64,000 nt of DNA from Amborella trichopoda (lineage: Eukaryota > Streptophyta > Magnoliopsida > Amborellales > Amborellaceae), in NCBI RefSeq assembly GCF_000471905.2, contig NW_006496103.1, forward strand, positions 1,570,074 to 1,634,073. The letters run 5' to 3'. A program made the position numbers and the translations under genes. Positions within the stretch are counted from its first letter, which is position 1, and each line of letters opens with the position of its first letter. The notes under the pieces were generated by a model that was not told where the DNA came from, did no database searches, and was given only the letters and a program-made list of their open reading frames with translations. Below, in pieces: positions 35,930 to 48,851 of this stretch.

Positions 35930-38530
35930 GTGTCTAGTTGGGCCTCATCCTCATCGTTTCAAGGACCTGGTCGAGGTCCGGCCCGAGGATGCTTTCTCAA
36001 AAAACCGTGCGGCCTGCGCGCGTGGGGTGTGGGTAGGTGCCAACGGTGAGAGAGATTTTGGTGGTGAGGGAATTAGGCACCTACCTCGCTCGGTGGGTTC
36101 AGGGACACGTCCAGGCTCAGCTAGCCCTCTTAGATCCCTCGCGAAAGCCCCCCGACCTTTTCAGTCCGGTTTGGAGTTTGCTCTCTTTTCACAACACACG
36201 GCACTGATCGGTCTACGCACCTCCTTTTATGAATCGAAAATCGAGAACCCCTTGGTTTCGTCACTTTAAATGTAGGTTTTTAGGGTGATAAGCTTGGGGT
36301 TTGAGGAGGGTTTGGTTTGGGTTAAGATAGGGGTTTAGAGCAAGGATAGGTATAGTAAGGGGGGTGGATTAAGAGAAGAGAAAAGAGAGGGAAAAAGAAG
36401 AGGACCCCCCCTTGTATCCAACGGCCTTCCGACGTGACCTCCTCTAGGAGGTATTACCGGCTTTCTATAAAAGGTACCAGGCATGAGGCCCAAGTACCTC
36501 GGAGGATTCAAGAGATGCGTGTCTGCAGGGTGAGCCTGTCTAGAATGCGCCTTAAAGAGCCCCCTAAACGATGGTCCAAGTGATAGAGTAGAAAAAGGTG
36601 AGATGAAAGGAGAGAGAAGAAATCAAATGATAGTAAAAAAGAAGGGAGAAGAGAGAGAATGTCTACTAATCGATCCAGTAGCCTCCCGGCATTTACCCGT
36701 CCTAGGAGGTATTACCAAAGTCTACTAAAAAGGTCCTAGTCGAAACGCCTAGGCACCTTGAAGGAAATCAAAGGGCACGAGTCTACAGGGCAAGCCCATC
36801 TAGAATGCACCCTGAAGAGCCTCCTTGGGAGTGATCAAGGGAGAGAAGAGAGAAGGAAGAGAGAGAAGAGAGTGAGTGTGTGAGAGGTGAAGAGTGAGAG
36901 AATTTGTAAGTGAGAAAACGGGGGAAGTAAGTGAGTCGGAACGTGAGAATGTGTGTGAGAGAGAGAGAGAGAGAGACATAGAGAAAGAAAGGCGGCTTGA
37001 CCACCTCCCTCTCAAGAGGGGAAGAGAGAGAAAAAAAAGGAGCTAGAGAGAGAAGGGAAGGGCAGTCTAGCCGCCTCCCTCTCAAGAGGGAAGGAGAGAG
37101 AGAGAGAAAGAGAGGAAAAGAGAGAAAGAGAGGGAAGAAGAGAGAGAAAGAGAATAAGGGAGAAGTAAAGAAGGAAAGAGAGGGCAGAAGAGGGAGAAAG
37201 CAAAGAAGAGAGAGAAAATGATCAGGTACCTAGGTTCGAACCAGTAACTAGAGCTCGGTGGCTAGGTACGGTCCTAGTGTCCTCGTGAGCTCTTTGAGTG
37301 AGACTAGGATCTAGGTGTAGGGAAAGCTAGGGTGTAGGGTTATAATGTATGGGTTGAAAGTGGACCTAGATGAGCTAGGGTGTATGGTTGATGGTTTAAG
37401 GGTGGGTAAGCTAAGGTGTATGGTTAATGGGTTAAGGATGAATAAACTAGGGTGTATGGAGTAGGATGTATGCATAAGTATGGTATATGGAGTAGGGTAT
37501 GGTGAATGAGGTGTATGGAGTATGGATGGGTGTGGTGTAAGGAGTAGGGTATGGTGTATGAGGTGTAAGGACTACGGAGTATAGATAGGTGTGGAGTATC
37601 GACTAGGATGGAAAAGTGGGGAGTATAGTCAATGGGTAGGGATTGATGGTCTAAGGGATAGTCCTCTCAATGTAAAAGTATTCTCTTCTCTCTCTCTTGA
37701 AGTGAAAATGAAGGCACAAACACAAGAAAAAGCAATACTAATGCCCTTCTTTCAATTTCTTTCCACTTAGGGTTACAAATGAAGTAAAACAACTTATACA
37801 TGAGTCATCCCAATCAAGGGTGGATGCTCAAAATTATACATAATTATCAAATAATACATTAAAATGAATTAAAAAGTGAATTTCATTTTTGGACGACAAT
37901 GACTATTTTGTCTGTTCATACTTTTGATGAAATGATAAGATCATCCCTAAAAAGGGGCCTCTTGCTTTCCCTATAGTTCAGGCCTATTTTTGGCACTTTT
38001 TGTTAACATTTTGAGCTATCCAATATCATAGAAATATTGGTCATTGATGATGAACTCAAATTCCAGCCAAATTCATAAACTTGAAATCTTCGATCTAGAA
38101 TGTTTTGTCGCTTTTTTCATCACATTTCTTATTGCAAATCAAATGGGAAGTTGTTGTGATCGTTTTGCAATGAAAACTCTTTAATTTGGAGTCTATTTGA
38201 TCACTTTTCTATTTTTAAGGTTGCCAAAAAATGGGATTTCGGCGATCGAAAAATGCATCTTCTTTCAAGCATCAATAGGATGCCTTCTCGACCTCTATTT
38301 CACGCAAATAAGTACTCAAAATGAAGCCGTTCGAGTCACGATCACAATGAATCTAGCCTTGAGGTTGTAGGAGTCCAAAATCTTGAGATATAGCCGTCGG
38401 GGTGACGACATACGCTGCTGGAATTTTCTATAATTTTATGTTTTTAATGAACTTCTCTTTAAGATTTCTCCTGATCTGGCGGTCCCCATTGTGCGTGCCA
38501 CCTGTTAAAATGTAGATCTTGGTGAGATGA
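35930..38530 (+). repeat. Large non-coding repeat, copy 1 (probable LTR-retrotransposon derivative)
   Basis: Shares its order of blocks with 61330-64000: a GC-rich opening with ...CGAAATCC/GGTTTGGA... and cleaved-looking 'gaccttttcagtccggttt', a purine-rich core (36580-37225), then AGGGGCCTCTTGC, an ATGGGATTTCGGCGATCG-like word and a segment on 'cgagatatagcc'. A degenerate GTGTATGGAGTAGGGTATG minisatellite (37300-37630) is specific to this copy. It ends near GGCGGTCCCCATTGTGCGTG. The element family is unassigned and no coding region was found. Confidence 0.6.
36580..37225. repeat. Purine-rich (GA)n-like tract
   Basis: Long runs of GAGAGA and GGAAG on the plus strand. Two segments containing CCGCCTCCCTCTCAAGAGGG (or CCACCTCCCTCTCAAGAGGG) lie ~70 bp apart (37000-37095). 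The Leu/Ser-rich and Arg/Glu-rich open frames here are by-products of the composition. Confidence 0.9.
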
Positions 38531-38904
38531 ATAATATATTAGAATTTGGGGTTTATCCGCTTCAAGATGAGAGAGAACTAGGCTTCATAAGTTGCCTCAG
38601 TTTTGGAAAACTCAGTTCCTGTAAATAATAACTGGTTTGAAGAGGTTCAAGTGAATAGTAAATATCTTGTCATTTTTGGAAAATACAACTTAGAAAGGTC
38701 CGTTTGAGCTGAAATTTTGCAATGTGACTATTTTCGGCCTTTTGTTTCCATTAGTGGTAGTCTCATGGTCACTAGAAGTCTCTAGAGTAGTAGGCGTGCT
38801 AGGAACCTAGGCCAAAAATTGCATTTGTACTTGTTTCTTCTATGTGCACTCGAATTGGACAAAACTTAGAGGGCAGACACTTGATCTAGGATGATAGGAA
38901 CATG

Positions 38905-41900
38905 ATATCTCAAGCGAATGTCAACTACCAGCTCATCTTTCGTAAAGAAGAGATCATTGGGTCACAACAATTTAGAGTCAAATGGCTCAAATCTAGAGAA
39001 CAAAATACAACTTTCCTCCATAAGATAGCCAACTGCAGGAGGCGTGACAACTTTATCTCCAAATTAAAGTTGATGATCTCATATTCAACCAACCCGCCCT
39101 CATGGAAAATGTTGTAGTTGACTTCTTTGGTCTCTTCTTCATGGCCCCCTCAAGCCCAAGACCTAGGATGGCGAACTTATCCTTTCAATCAATTCCCTTT
39201 GAGCAAGTAGCATGGCTAGAACACCCTTCTCTGAAGAGTAAATCCTCTTCGCCATCAAAGACCTTGGCCACGATTGAACCCCAAGCCGTCATGGATACAC
39301 AATTGCAGTGTTCAAACACTTTTAGGATTCATGTTGGCCTGACCTGCTCACATTTTTTGATGAATCTTACACTAGAGGCATAATCCACAAGGTCATAAAT
39401 GCCACTTTCATTACTTTCATTCCCCAAATTGAAAGAGCGGAGAAGCTCAGAGATTTCAGGCTTATCAGCTAGATCAATAGCTCATATAAAATCCTCTCTA
39501 AAGCCCTTGCTTCTAGGCTGAAGGAGGTTCTCAGTTGGGTCATCTCCTTTACCCAAAGGGCCTTCTTCAAAGTCCGTCAAATCCTAGATGGGGATGAGCG
39601 TATCCTTTCCAAATCCCCATCCAAAATACAAGGAGTGGTCATCAAATTAGATTGCGAGAAGGCATATGACCATGTCGATTAGACCATCTTCAATGTAGCT
39701 CTCTGTAGATTAGGATATGGCCAATGTTGGAGGGGTTGGATCCGTGGATGCATATCAAGCCCCTTTTTCTCGGTCCTTATTAATGGCACTCCCAAATGCT
39801 TCTTTCTTGCCTCAAAGAGGCCTCAGACAGGGTGACCCCCTCTTGCCCTTCTTGTTTTCCCTAGTAGCTGAAGTTTTTAGCTGACCCATCACTGGAATGT
39901 ATAGAAATTGTCGTCTCAGAGGTTTCACAATAGGGAATCATGGCCCTGAGATTACTCACCCGTAATACGTCGACAACACCCTCATTTTCTGCCACACCTC
40001 CACCCAACATATAGATTCCCCCCTCCTTTTCTCATATGCTTTGAAATGACCACTGGCTTTAGGATAAATATGGCCAAATCCACAATGAAGGCATAGCCAC
40101 CCAGACAAGTGGTTCTCGATCTCGTAGACTAGTGGAGTTGTAAGGTCGACAAACTGCCTTCCATTTACTTGGGCAACCTTTATGCATTAGCAAGCAAAAG
40201 TTGAGGTAATGGAGTCACATTATTGATAAATTTGACTGGGAGCTTGCCGGCTGGAAAGGTAGATTCTCTCATCGGTAGGCGGATCATCCTTATCAAGGTA
40301 ACCCTAGCCTATACGCCCATTGTTCCAAATGTCCCCTTTCCATATGCCCCCCCTCGATAACGACTACGTTGGAACAACTTATGAGGAACTTCCTTTGGTC
40401 ATGAAAGCGGGTGGAAAATATCACCTTATCTCATGGGCTAACATCCAAATCTCAAAGAGGCTTAAGAATTCGTAGCCTAAAAAGCAACAACCTTGCACTC
40501 TTGGCAAGTGTTGCTGGCACTTCACCACACAACGAAACCACCTCTGGCAAGTGGTCCTCCATCACAAGTATTGATGTGAAGCCTCAGCTTGGCTCCCCCA
40601 TAGCTGAACCAGCCAAAGATCCTCGGGGATTTTGAAATCCCTTCTTCACAGCCTCAATTTATTCAAAGACAACATACGTTTTGAGCCGCGGGAGGCAATA
40701 GAGTCCTCTTTTGATCTAAACTTTGGATAGGCTATTTACCTTTGAAGGAACGGTTGCTCACCCTATTCCTCCTAGCCCACATTCCTCCTAGCCCATGATA
40801 GTGAGGCAACAATAGCTTATCATTTCAAATCCTTGGGCTTTTTTAGCAGCTGGAACCCCAATTTTAGGGGGCCCTTAGAAGATCAGGAGGTCGAAAACTT
40901 CTTGGCCCTGCCTTCCCTCTGCTCTACTTTCCTACCCTCACAAGGAGCTGACAAGATAATTTGGTCGCCCATCCCTCACATGTTTTCTCGGTGGCATCGA
41001 CACCCACTCTAATAACAACGTCGCTGTCAATAGCAGCCAAAAATTGCTTCTATTTTGTTTCCCCCAAAGTCCTTGTCTTTACATGGATTGCCTTGTCCAA
41101 GATAGCCTTTACCACATAACCACTCCAAAGAAGGGGAACGCACATTCCAAATAGATGTCCCATGTGCAGCAGGAGAAGAAACCAATGCACCTCTCCATTC
41201 ACCGCGACCTCACTAGATCCCTTCGGGGTGACATCTTCCAACTCTTCAACTAGTCGTGGGTGACCCCGAGATCAATCCCTGACCTCTTCGGCACCTATCT
41301 CTCACCTCCTTGGTCAATATCCTCTTTAAGTCAGCTTTAATGGTTGCCATGCTATGGGCCATCTGGTTGGAGAGGAACAATATGACATTTTCGTGTGAAA
41401 AGGCCTCATCCGAAATTCCGAAAGAGAAAGTGAGGACCTCAGTAATGCTTTGAGCCAAAAATCACAAATCCTTCAAGCACATCTCCCATGAAGACTTTTA
41501 CCAAAACTGGCAGGCATTATTGTGCCTTGGACCTACCACAATTTCTCGTGCGTCTCTTTGGTGACCACCTGAACCCAACCATACTAAACTGAATTTTGAT
41601 GGTTGCTTCCTCAGCAACCCAACCCATCTAGTATCGGGGGTAATTTCAGAGATAAGGATAGTTGCACTCTCCTCTTATCTCATTTTATCGACCACATTGA
41701 TTCCAACTTTGTAGAGACATTGGCTCTACTTATAGGGCCTCATGAGCTCAGAATGGGTTGTAGAGGGTGACTCCAAAAATGTCATAACTTTGGCCTCCGG
41801 TTCCTCGCCCTGGCCCTAGAGGCTTGACCATATTTTTTATGAGATTTATCATATTTGCAGGGATATGCTCTCATTGTGACATACCTAGCAAGAGGCGAAC

Positions 41901-42167
41901 ACGCAAACAGACACCCTCGTTAAGAGAGGGAGCAGCTCAAGACGACTCTCAGAGATTTTTGGCACCTTTTTTAGCACAGTCTCTGCATTTTGTATTAAAT
42001 TTTATTTCCCTTTTCACTGATTGTATAACATTTTTTGGGGGCCTGTGAGGGTTTTTGTTCAGTACAACTAGATTATGGGATGCTTTACCTCTTTGAATAC
42101 TCTTTAAAAAGTAATTTCGTCTGATTTAATTTGATCAATGTATTTTTTCCTTTCTACTATTAATAAA
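38905..42167 (+). mobile_element. L1-type LINE, 5'-truncated and decayed
   Basis: In order on the plus strand: the region before the reverse transcriptase (QLIFRKEEI..., VKWLK, FLHKIANCRRRDNFI; ~38.91-39.1 kb), the finger/palm region (...SIPFEQVAWLEHPS; LRDF, ALASRLKEVL), reverse transcriptase motifs VIKLDCEKAYDHVD (~39.64 kb), a GLRQGDPL-like motif (~39.82 kb) and a YVD(N) box (~39.97 kb), a zf-RVT-like end (~41.0-41.3 kb) and an RNase H domain (KLNFDGC..., ~41.58-41.8 kb). The tail is an A-rich AATAAAAAA near 42162. Frames change several times and stops are frequent, so it is inactive. The endonuclease domain is missing. No convincing target duplication was found. Confidence 0.88.
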
Positions 42168-42483
42168 AAATAAGTACTCATGTGAAAAAAGAGAACAGAA
42201 AAAAAAGTTAACCCCATTAATCACCATGTAGATAAATAAAGGATCTTGGGGGCGAGTTTGCATTCATATGCTTCTACTCCCTTAGTTGCAATAGGGCTGG
42301 AAAGACACTGCAATAAATGGAGCCTCCACTCTCTCTAAAAGAGCAAGGGTATACCATCGTATCGACTGTTTCCCTTTTTTCAATTTATGAGGAGTCTCAA
42401 TCCATTTATTGATTTATGCTCTCTAGTTCTTTTTGTCAGGTTACTTTGGTTATTCATGTGCTGCATCTATAATCATCCATTCT

Positions 42484-42815
42484 AAATGCAAATTGATCAG
42501 GAATGCACTAGTGGATCCTAACCCAGTCACACCTATTAGTTATGGACCCACCGCCCATCTCAAATGCTTCTAATTTATGGACCCACCGCCCATCTCAAAT
42601 GCAAATTGATCAGGAATGCACTAGTGGATCCTACCCCAGTCACACCTATTAGTTATAGACACACCGTCCATCTCAAATGCTTCTAATTTATGGACCCACC
42701 GACCATCTCAAATACAAATTGATCAGGAATGCACGAGTGGATCCCACCCTAGTGACACCTATTAGTTATGGACCCACCGCCCATCTCAAATGCTTCTGAT
42801 TTATCAGATACTGTA
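42484..42815. repeat. 113-bp tandem repeat, ~2.9 copies
   Basis: CAAATTGATCAGGAATGCAC recurs at ~42489, 42602 and 42715. Each unit also holds TGGACCCACCGCCCATCTCA one or two times, a ~36-bp subrepeat. Confidence 0.95.
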
Positions 42816-42827
42816 ACTAAAAAAGAA

Positions 42828-43043
42828 GGTATTGTCTACAAAGAGGCCATTTATCTTTTGTAAATGAGGTCACAATCATTCCCACTCATTAGATGATGGC
42901 TTGACCGAGTCGATCTTTTTTTTTTTTAAAACTTTGTGTCTATTTAATGACTCTCTTCCAACAAACCAATTTGAAATTTAAGAAACAAGAATGATTGCGA
43001 CTTCTATGTACAAAAGATAAATGATCTCCTTGTAGACAATCCC
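42828..43043. mobile_element. MULE-type MITE, family B, copy 2
   Basis: The terminal inverted repeats are about 55 bp: GGTATTGTCTACAAAGAGGC...CACAATCATTC on the left, and GGGATTGTCTACAAGGAGAT...CGCAATCATTC reading in from the right. The flanks are A-rich (AAAAAAGAA / AAAAAAAGA), so the target duplication cannot be judged cleanly. Length is 216 bp, no coding content. Confidence 0.85.
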
Positions 43044-43593
43044 AAAAAAAGAAAGATGACAATGCTTGACATGTGAGGCACATGGCGAGAGGACATATTG
43101 GCGTGGGCTAAATTTAAAAATATGCATATTAAATAGTTTTGTTAAGGCCCTTCTACACATGGAGTATTTCTACTCAACATTTTTTAACACTGATTACTGT
43201 CGCTTTATAATATAAATTTTTTCGAGTGAGGCCATTTTTTATCATTGGGAGGGGATATAATCGATATTTTTATAAAAACTAGTTGCACTATTAGTGGTTA
43301 AAAAACAATTAATGTTTCATGTGGAGACCTCAGGTGAATGATGCCATTTTCCAGTAAAGTTAATAAATGTTTTTCTTTCTATTGAGAAGTGTTATTTACT
43401 ATTGATCAATTACCTATAATACCCCTTATACAAAAGATATTACATTATACATTAAGAGTATCAAGTGCCCAAATGTTGAGTACATTAAAGAAATACTTTG
43501 TGTAGAAATACCCTAACGTTACCCTTAAATAATTTGGGCAACTTATGAATTAATGGTAGTATGCAAGGCCCTTAATATTACATGGCCTTATGA

Positions 43594-43947
43594 GGAAAAA
43601 GTTTATATAGAGCCTAGCTCAAAAATTTAACTAGAAGAGGTTGTTTTATGCCCAAATATCTTCAAATTGATCATCTCAACATCAAGATGCATGGACATGA
43701 GAAAAAAATGGATTTCAAGTTTTGATAATAGTGTATTTTGTAACGTATTTTTGGACTATCAATTTTCAAGATTTTCAAGTTTTCATAAATCTGTCGATCT
43801 AAACTATTTTTGAAGCTCTAAACTTTATAAATAAATATGAAACGCCATTACAAAGATTCTCCAGTATTGAAACCACATTTCTCGACACTATTTGAAGGTA
43901 GGCTCCAATTTGATTGTTTAGAGCCTAGGCTCTATACAAACCGCACC
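43594..43947. mobile_element. MITE, family A, copy 4
   Basis: It begins GGAAAAAGTTTATATAGAGC and ends ...CTCTATACAAACCGCACC. The interior has GATCATCTCAACATCAAGAT. Closest to copy 6 at 50141-50522, with which it shares TTTGATTGTTTAGAGCCT near the right end. Confidence 0.85.
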
Positions 43948-43970
43948 TTTTCAAAACCTTAATTTTGAAA

Positions 43971-44480
43971 GGGCAAGCTTTCTATGCTACCCATGCAACA
44001 TAAAACTTATATACTTCCCCTTATCCACCCGTCCATTCTGAATGGATGGCTAAGATTGCCCCAATCACAATGTCACGTCTCTACACTATTTTATTTTTAA
44101 TTTTTTTCTATAAACTATTTTGACACCAAATTTTGGACGTCCAATCCTCTATTAAACTCACACTAACGAAAATATTAAAAAAACATTTCCAATAAAATAA
44201 AATGACCAAAATACCCCAAAAAGTTTCAAAGGGTATTTTGGTCATTATATTTTATCAAAAAATATTTTTAATATTTTTTATAGGTACGCCCCAATGAGAA
44301 GATAGCACATACCAAATTTCATATTCATACAATTTGTATAAAAATAATAAAAATAAAATACTTTGAGACGTCGGATCTAAGATCAAACGGTGAGTGGCTC
44401 TCTTGATCAAAATTGGACGGCTAAAATGTAGGGGAAGCATAGATCTTTTATGTTGTAGGAGAGGTATAGAAACCTTTCCC
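43971..44480. mobile_element. MITE, family C, copy 1
   Basis: It starts GGGCAAGCTTTCTATGCTAC and, read from the other end, starts GGGAAAGGTTTCTATACC. A strong internal inverted repeat, AATGACCAAAATACCCC / GGGTATTTTGGTCATT, lies at ~44200-44247. It is homologous over its whole length to 53317-53816. Family type is unassigned. Confidence 0.8.
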
Positions 44481-44525
44481 ATTTCTGAATCATTTAAATT
44501 ATTGATGTATCTATGTTTTAAATTA

Positions 44526-44923
44526 GGAAAAAGTTTATATAAGGTTGCAAACTTAAACTATTGAAGTAAGATGCACCTCAAAAATCCTATAGAAGAATGT
44601 TCCCGGGTTATAGAACCCTCCAAATGATCATTTCAACCTCGAGATCTATGGACATAAAGTAAAAAAAGGAATTCCAAGTCCAAAAAATAGAACATCTTGG
44701 AACAAGTTATCTGAATTGTCTATTTTTAAATTTTCAAGTTCTTCTACTCAATCTATAACATTTTAAAAAAAATTAAATTTTATAACTACAGATAAATATA
44801 TATTTTCAGGTCATCATAAGGTTTCCAATACCGGAACAACATCCCAAAGAAAATTTTAGAGCTACACACTACTTCTACAGTATGAGGATAGTATAAAGAG
44901 GCAACCTTATACAAACCTCACCC
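44526..44923. mobile_element. MITE, family A, copy 5, with near-perfect 9-bp target duplication
   Basis: GGAAAAAGTTTATATAAGG at the left and ...CCTTATACAAACCTCACCC at the right are inverted ends. Flanks TTTAAATTA (44517-44525) and TTTATATTA (44924-44932) match at 8 of 9 positions. Confidence 0.85.
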
Positions 44924-44932
44924 TTTATATTA

Positions 44933-47900
44933 TCCATCTTTCTTCCACGTTTGTTGCACTGTTTCATTTCTTTATTTAATTTTATTTTGTGTTTGGATCA
45001 TTTATTTGGAACACTCAACTTCTTATCAATTATTTGAATAAGAACAGGCAAATATCACATAAATTTTTGGGATTCCCCATAGCCATAATTGAGAAAGACT
45101 CACAAGGGAGAAGATTCAAAAAGTAAATCATAAAGTTAGAAACTTAGCATGACATCAAGTCTATAAGACTGTCGAAGGAAATTGCAAACTAAAATTTTAA
45201 AAGAGGTTCCAGATTTGACATACCTTGAGGCATTTGAAGATGGTCTGAAGATGTCCAATCATGAAGAAAGAAACAAGCTCACCCAAATTTCATTTGTAGA
45301 AAGTCAAGGTAAGAATCATTTAAATCATACGTATGAGAAACTCCATTGGACCTTCATCAGGTCAACCAAAAAAAGACTTTGACCTCTATTTAGTTGGTTA
45401 TTCTAGAGAACATTTTTTGTCTCACATTGTCCTGAGAGCTAACAAGTTTTTTCTTTTCTTTGATAATTGATATGACCTCTGCGCTGAACACATCGAAGAT
45501 CTTCAGAAATACGCTAGACTCTAGGGAAATGTCGCCCCACATCTCCCCCGCTTAGTGAGACCGCCAAAATGCGTTGCGAGAACACTCTATGGTCAGTGAC
45601 CGTAGCATCTCCCACAATGGAGTCATGTATTCCTATGGGCCCAAGTCCAACCAAGATCTTCAGAATCAGCCCTTCATTGTCCTTGAAAACTGCCCCCTTT
45701 GCTCCCCAAGGAGCCACCACCAAAATCTCAGTCCTTCCAGCGTATTGATCAACCACACATTAGGCCTTGGTCTCCTTGACATAAGCACCATATTCTTCAA
45801 GTCCTATTATAAACTCTCCACCCTAATTCTACAAAACTCAATCTTAACCAGTGCCCACGAACCACGGAAGAAGCCCGAATGGCACAAATCGATTATATGA
45901 ATACCTCTCATCTAGTACAAGAACCTTCAAAGATTGTATTGTTCTAACGCAGAAGCCGAACGAGTTGAAATAGCCACCTATTCCCGACATTGAAAATGCC
46001 ATAGTTTCTCTAATTTTAGTAAGCATTAACTCCGGTAGAAGATAAAAAAACAGTAAAAGAAGGGGTTCCAAGGAATCCGTGTCCTGAGGGGGCAGAATTT
46101 GCACAACCCAAAGCTCTTTCTATGTACAGCCACATTAGCAAATTTATCTGCCTCCATGTTTGCTTCAAGACAATAACTTTCCCATTTCTGCAAACATACC
46201 AGACAGTGTTCTTATCCATCTTAATAGGACTCATTTTAGCATTCAATTTTCAAACTAAAACCTAAGGGAATCATTTAACAAGATTGTTGGCTGCAGTTTA
46301 TTTTCATAACCACCAGAAGTTTTCCAACCACCTAACATATATTTAAAATTACTCAAAGACACTTGGGCATATTATTGAGCGGTGACAGAATACAAATCGC
46401 AGGCATCACATCATCACCCTTCCATTTTATTTTTTTCTTTTTGATTGATCCCATCATTGGCCTTCCATTATGCATAAATAAGTTGAACAATGTTCCCCAG
46501 CACTAGCATCTTGGTTACCTTCGTACACACAGAATACAGGCTACAGTAACTTACTGCTAAACAACTTCTAAATATTGTTCGAGCATGTATTACTTATCCA
46601 TGTCAGGAAATTCATCATGCATTGTTGGCTACAGATTCAGTGCAATGTAATCATCTTTTTTCCTTTTTTTCTCTTTTAGGCATTGATCATTTCCTTTCTA
46701 ACGTGGCCCACACCTACGAGGCAGTTGATCACTGTTCATGCTACCAATTTACATGCTAGCACTTAGATCCACACCTTATGTTAAAAGAGATCCCTTTTCA
46801 GACATTTTGAACACCAAGCTGTTAACAGTATCTATTAGGCAGCTTGTTGAAAATGAATTCAAAAAATATTCTGCCTCTTTATAGTGGTAGGATGTAGAAT
46901 AATTGAAGAAATCAATTGATTGAGATAAAACCACAAGAAATCCATTTGTTTTATCTTGACTATATGCTTCCATTGACCATTCCACTAGCATCACTATGTC
47001 CATCAATTATTCATAGTCATTCATGTTATAGACTAAGTCACACTCATTTAGCATGTCTAGATAATTAACACCTAAATCTTGTTTCGTCTGATTCAATGCT
47101 TGCCATTTCCTATTGGCTATAAGACAACAAGAGTGCCTATCCAATTCTTCCACTTTGATAATCGAGTAGAGGATTAGAATTCTTTGACAACTATCAGAGA
47201 GAGAAAAAAAAAAATGTCCCGCTTTCTCATTATTCTGATTTTCACATTTACAAGTAGTCCTGCTTAACATGTGTGTGCATTTCCACTTTCCAGAAAAAAA
47301 AAATGTGTGTGCATTTGTGTCCGCATGCGGGTGTATTTAAAGTAATGAAAATAATTTTTTCAAATACTGAATAATTTCACTTTTTTGCGCTCTCCATATT
47401 GTTTAACAGATTTTAGATCATTTTATTTGTTTGCCTCACTTCCCCCCCTTTAAGCGCATGTATCACTGCACTCGATATAAAAGAATACTTTAGCTGCATA
47501 TCACCTATAACAACCTTGAAAATAAATTAACAGCTTAGTTTAGTGCACACCTCCCAATTAGTGGCAAAGGTAAATATGTGAAAAGACTAACAACCCACAA
47601 GCATCATATTGCTATGTTTCTAGTTAAATAGAGACATACAGGAAGCAAAGCCTAAAGAAAGGGTCACTTTACAAGTTCCAATAAGCCAACATCTGCAATT
47701 CATTAAACAGGAATTGGGATTTTATAACATGTGACTATAAAGATAGTGGACTTTGTGGCTGCTAAAACCAAGCCGCTGGAAAGGTCTCGGTGGATAGACA
47801 CTGCTTGGCACTGGAAGATGCAATGTGGATGTCGCTTTACAAGCTTTAGCGGTGATTTTTAGTATTTTGAAGCTCTACAACCAACAATTTCCAAAGATGG

Positions 47901-48350
47901 AAAAAGCTACGAGACTAACTCATGCCATTAATGTTGGGTTCACCGATGGATACGAATTCCACTGGGTTAACTAATGGTTAGCTGGAGTCCAGGAACACTA
48001 ATGGATGCCTTCGTGTATAACCAGGGGACTTGATAAAAGACATGCGCTAGGTAGAACTCTGGTTTTTATGTTATTAAACAGAGGGCACCCCTCGAGTAGC
48101 CAGTGATACCCTAAGTCATTCAGTAGATTATCTAGAAAAACTAATATGAATCCTTCAAATCATATCATTTTGGTATAGAGCCATTTTTTTTCTGCTTTTT
48201 AATTGATGTTGGAACCTTGTAATATTGTTGTCAAACATGTACTTTCATAATATACCAAGTCATACACCATAATTTCCCAACGTAGCATGCATTAATCCAT
48301 GAACAAGAGGAGCGAAAGTTACAAATAGCTCAGAGATATCAAGCTATGAA
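44933..48350. other. Intergenic sequence, nothing recognised
   Basis: Several short open frames (for example 45182-45382 plus, 45514-45756 minus and 46776-47270 minus) show no family features, splice support or codon pattern that I can recognise. No paired repeat ends or RNA genes seen. It is the 3' flank of the OST3/6 gene. Confidence 0.5.
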
Positions 48351-48377
48351 AGTAAGGCAATGCCCAAGTGCGGAACT

Positions 48378-48383
48378 TTTATT
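48378..48383 (-). terminator. Probable polyadenylation signal of the OST3/6 gene
   Basis: AATAAA on the minus strand, ~470 bp after the stop codon, within TTAATAAAAG. A plausible 3' end; other A-rich sites exist closer to the stop. Confidence 0.4.
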
Positions 48384-48851
48384 AATTGAAACATATCAAA
48401 AGCTGGGAAGCAAACAATGATTGATGTTTCTCAAGACAAACATACAGAGTATATTCCCTGCCTCGGTAAAGTGTAAAAGATACTACTGTAATCCAGCTAA
48501 CAGCATAAAAAAAAAAAAAAATTACTACTGTAATCAGCTAGAAAAAAGAGTCTCAAACACCAATTCAAACATGAAAACCAAAAAATATATAGTAAATTTG
48601 TTTGCATTGTTTGGAATTTCCATGTCTCCCAGTAATTACCCCATATCTAAAATTTCTTTCAGTACGATACCCATTGAGTCAACAACAAAGGATGACACTT
48701 TCAGACAGAAAATACTATCCTTCTAATTCTACAGTATCAAGAGTTTCAGCTTCACTTCTAAATCGCAATTCCAGATGGCTCGTTACCAGATAAAAGATGC
48801 ATAAGCAAAAAGAGAATTTAAAACTTTGAACGCCACCCATTTCCAATCAAT

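Noticed and set aside
36783-37221. Overlapping open frames on both strands
   Set aside because: By-products of the GA-rich tract; Arg/Glu-rich one way, Ser/Leu-rich the other.
37225-37245. GGTTCGAACC, like a tRNA B box
   Set aside because: No A box or cloverleaf stems at the right distance.
38306-42180. AAATAAGTACTCA at 38306-38318 and 42168-42180 as a target duplication of the L1 LINE
   Set aside because: The large repeat (copy 1) continues past 38318 to about 38530, so the LINE cannot start there. The 13-bp match in AT-rich sequence is more likely chance.
45182-45382. Short plus-strand frame with a GGTAAGAATC donor-like site, a possible exon
   Set aside because: No family resemblance and no partner exon seen; a single donor-like site is common by chance.
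45514-45756. 80-codon minus-strand frame resembling a retroelement N-terminal region
   Set aside because: No conserved motif found in any frame around it.
46776-47270. Two consecutive minus-strand frames separated by one stop
   Set aside because: No recognisable motif, codon pattern or splice support; composition is ordinary for AT-rich intergenic DNA.
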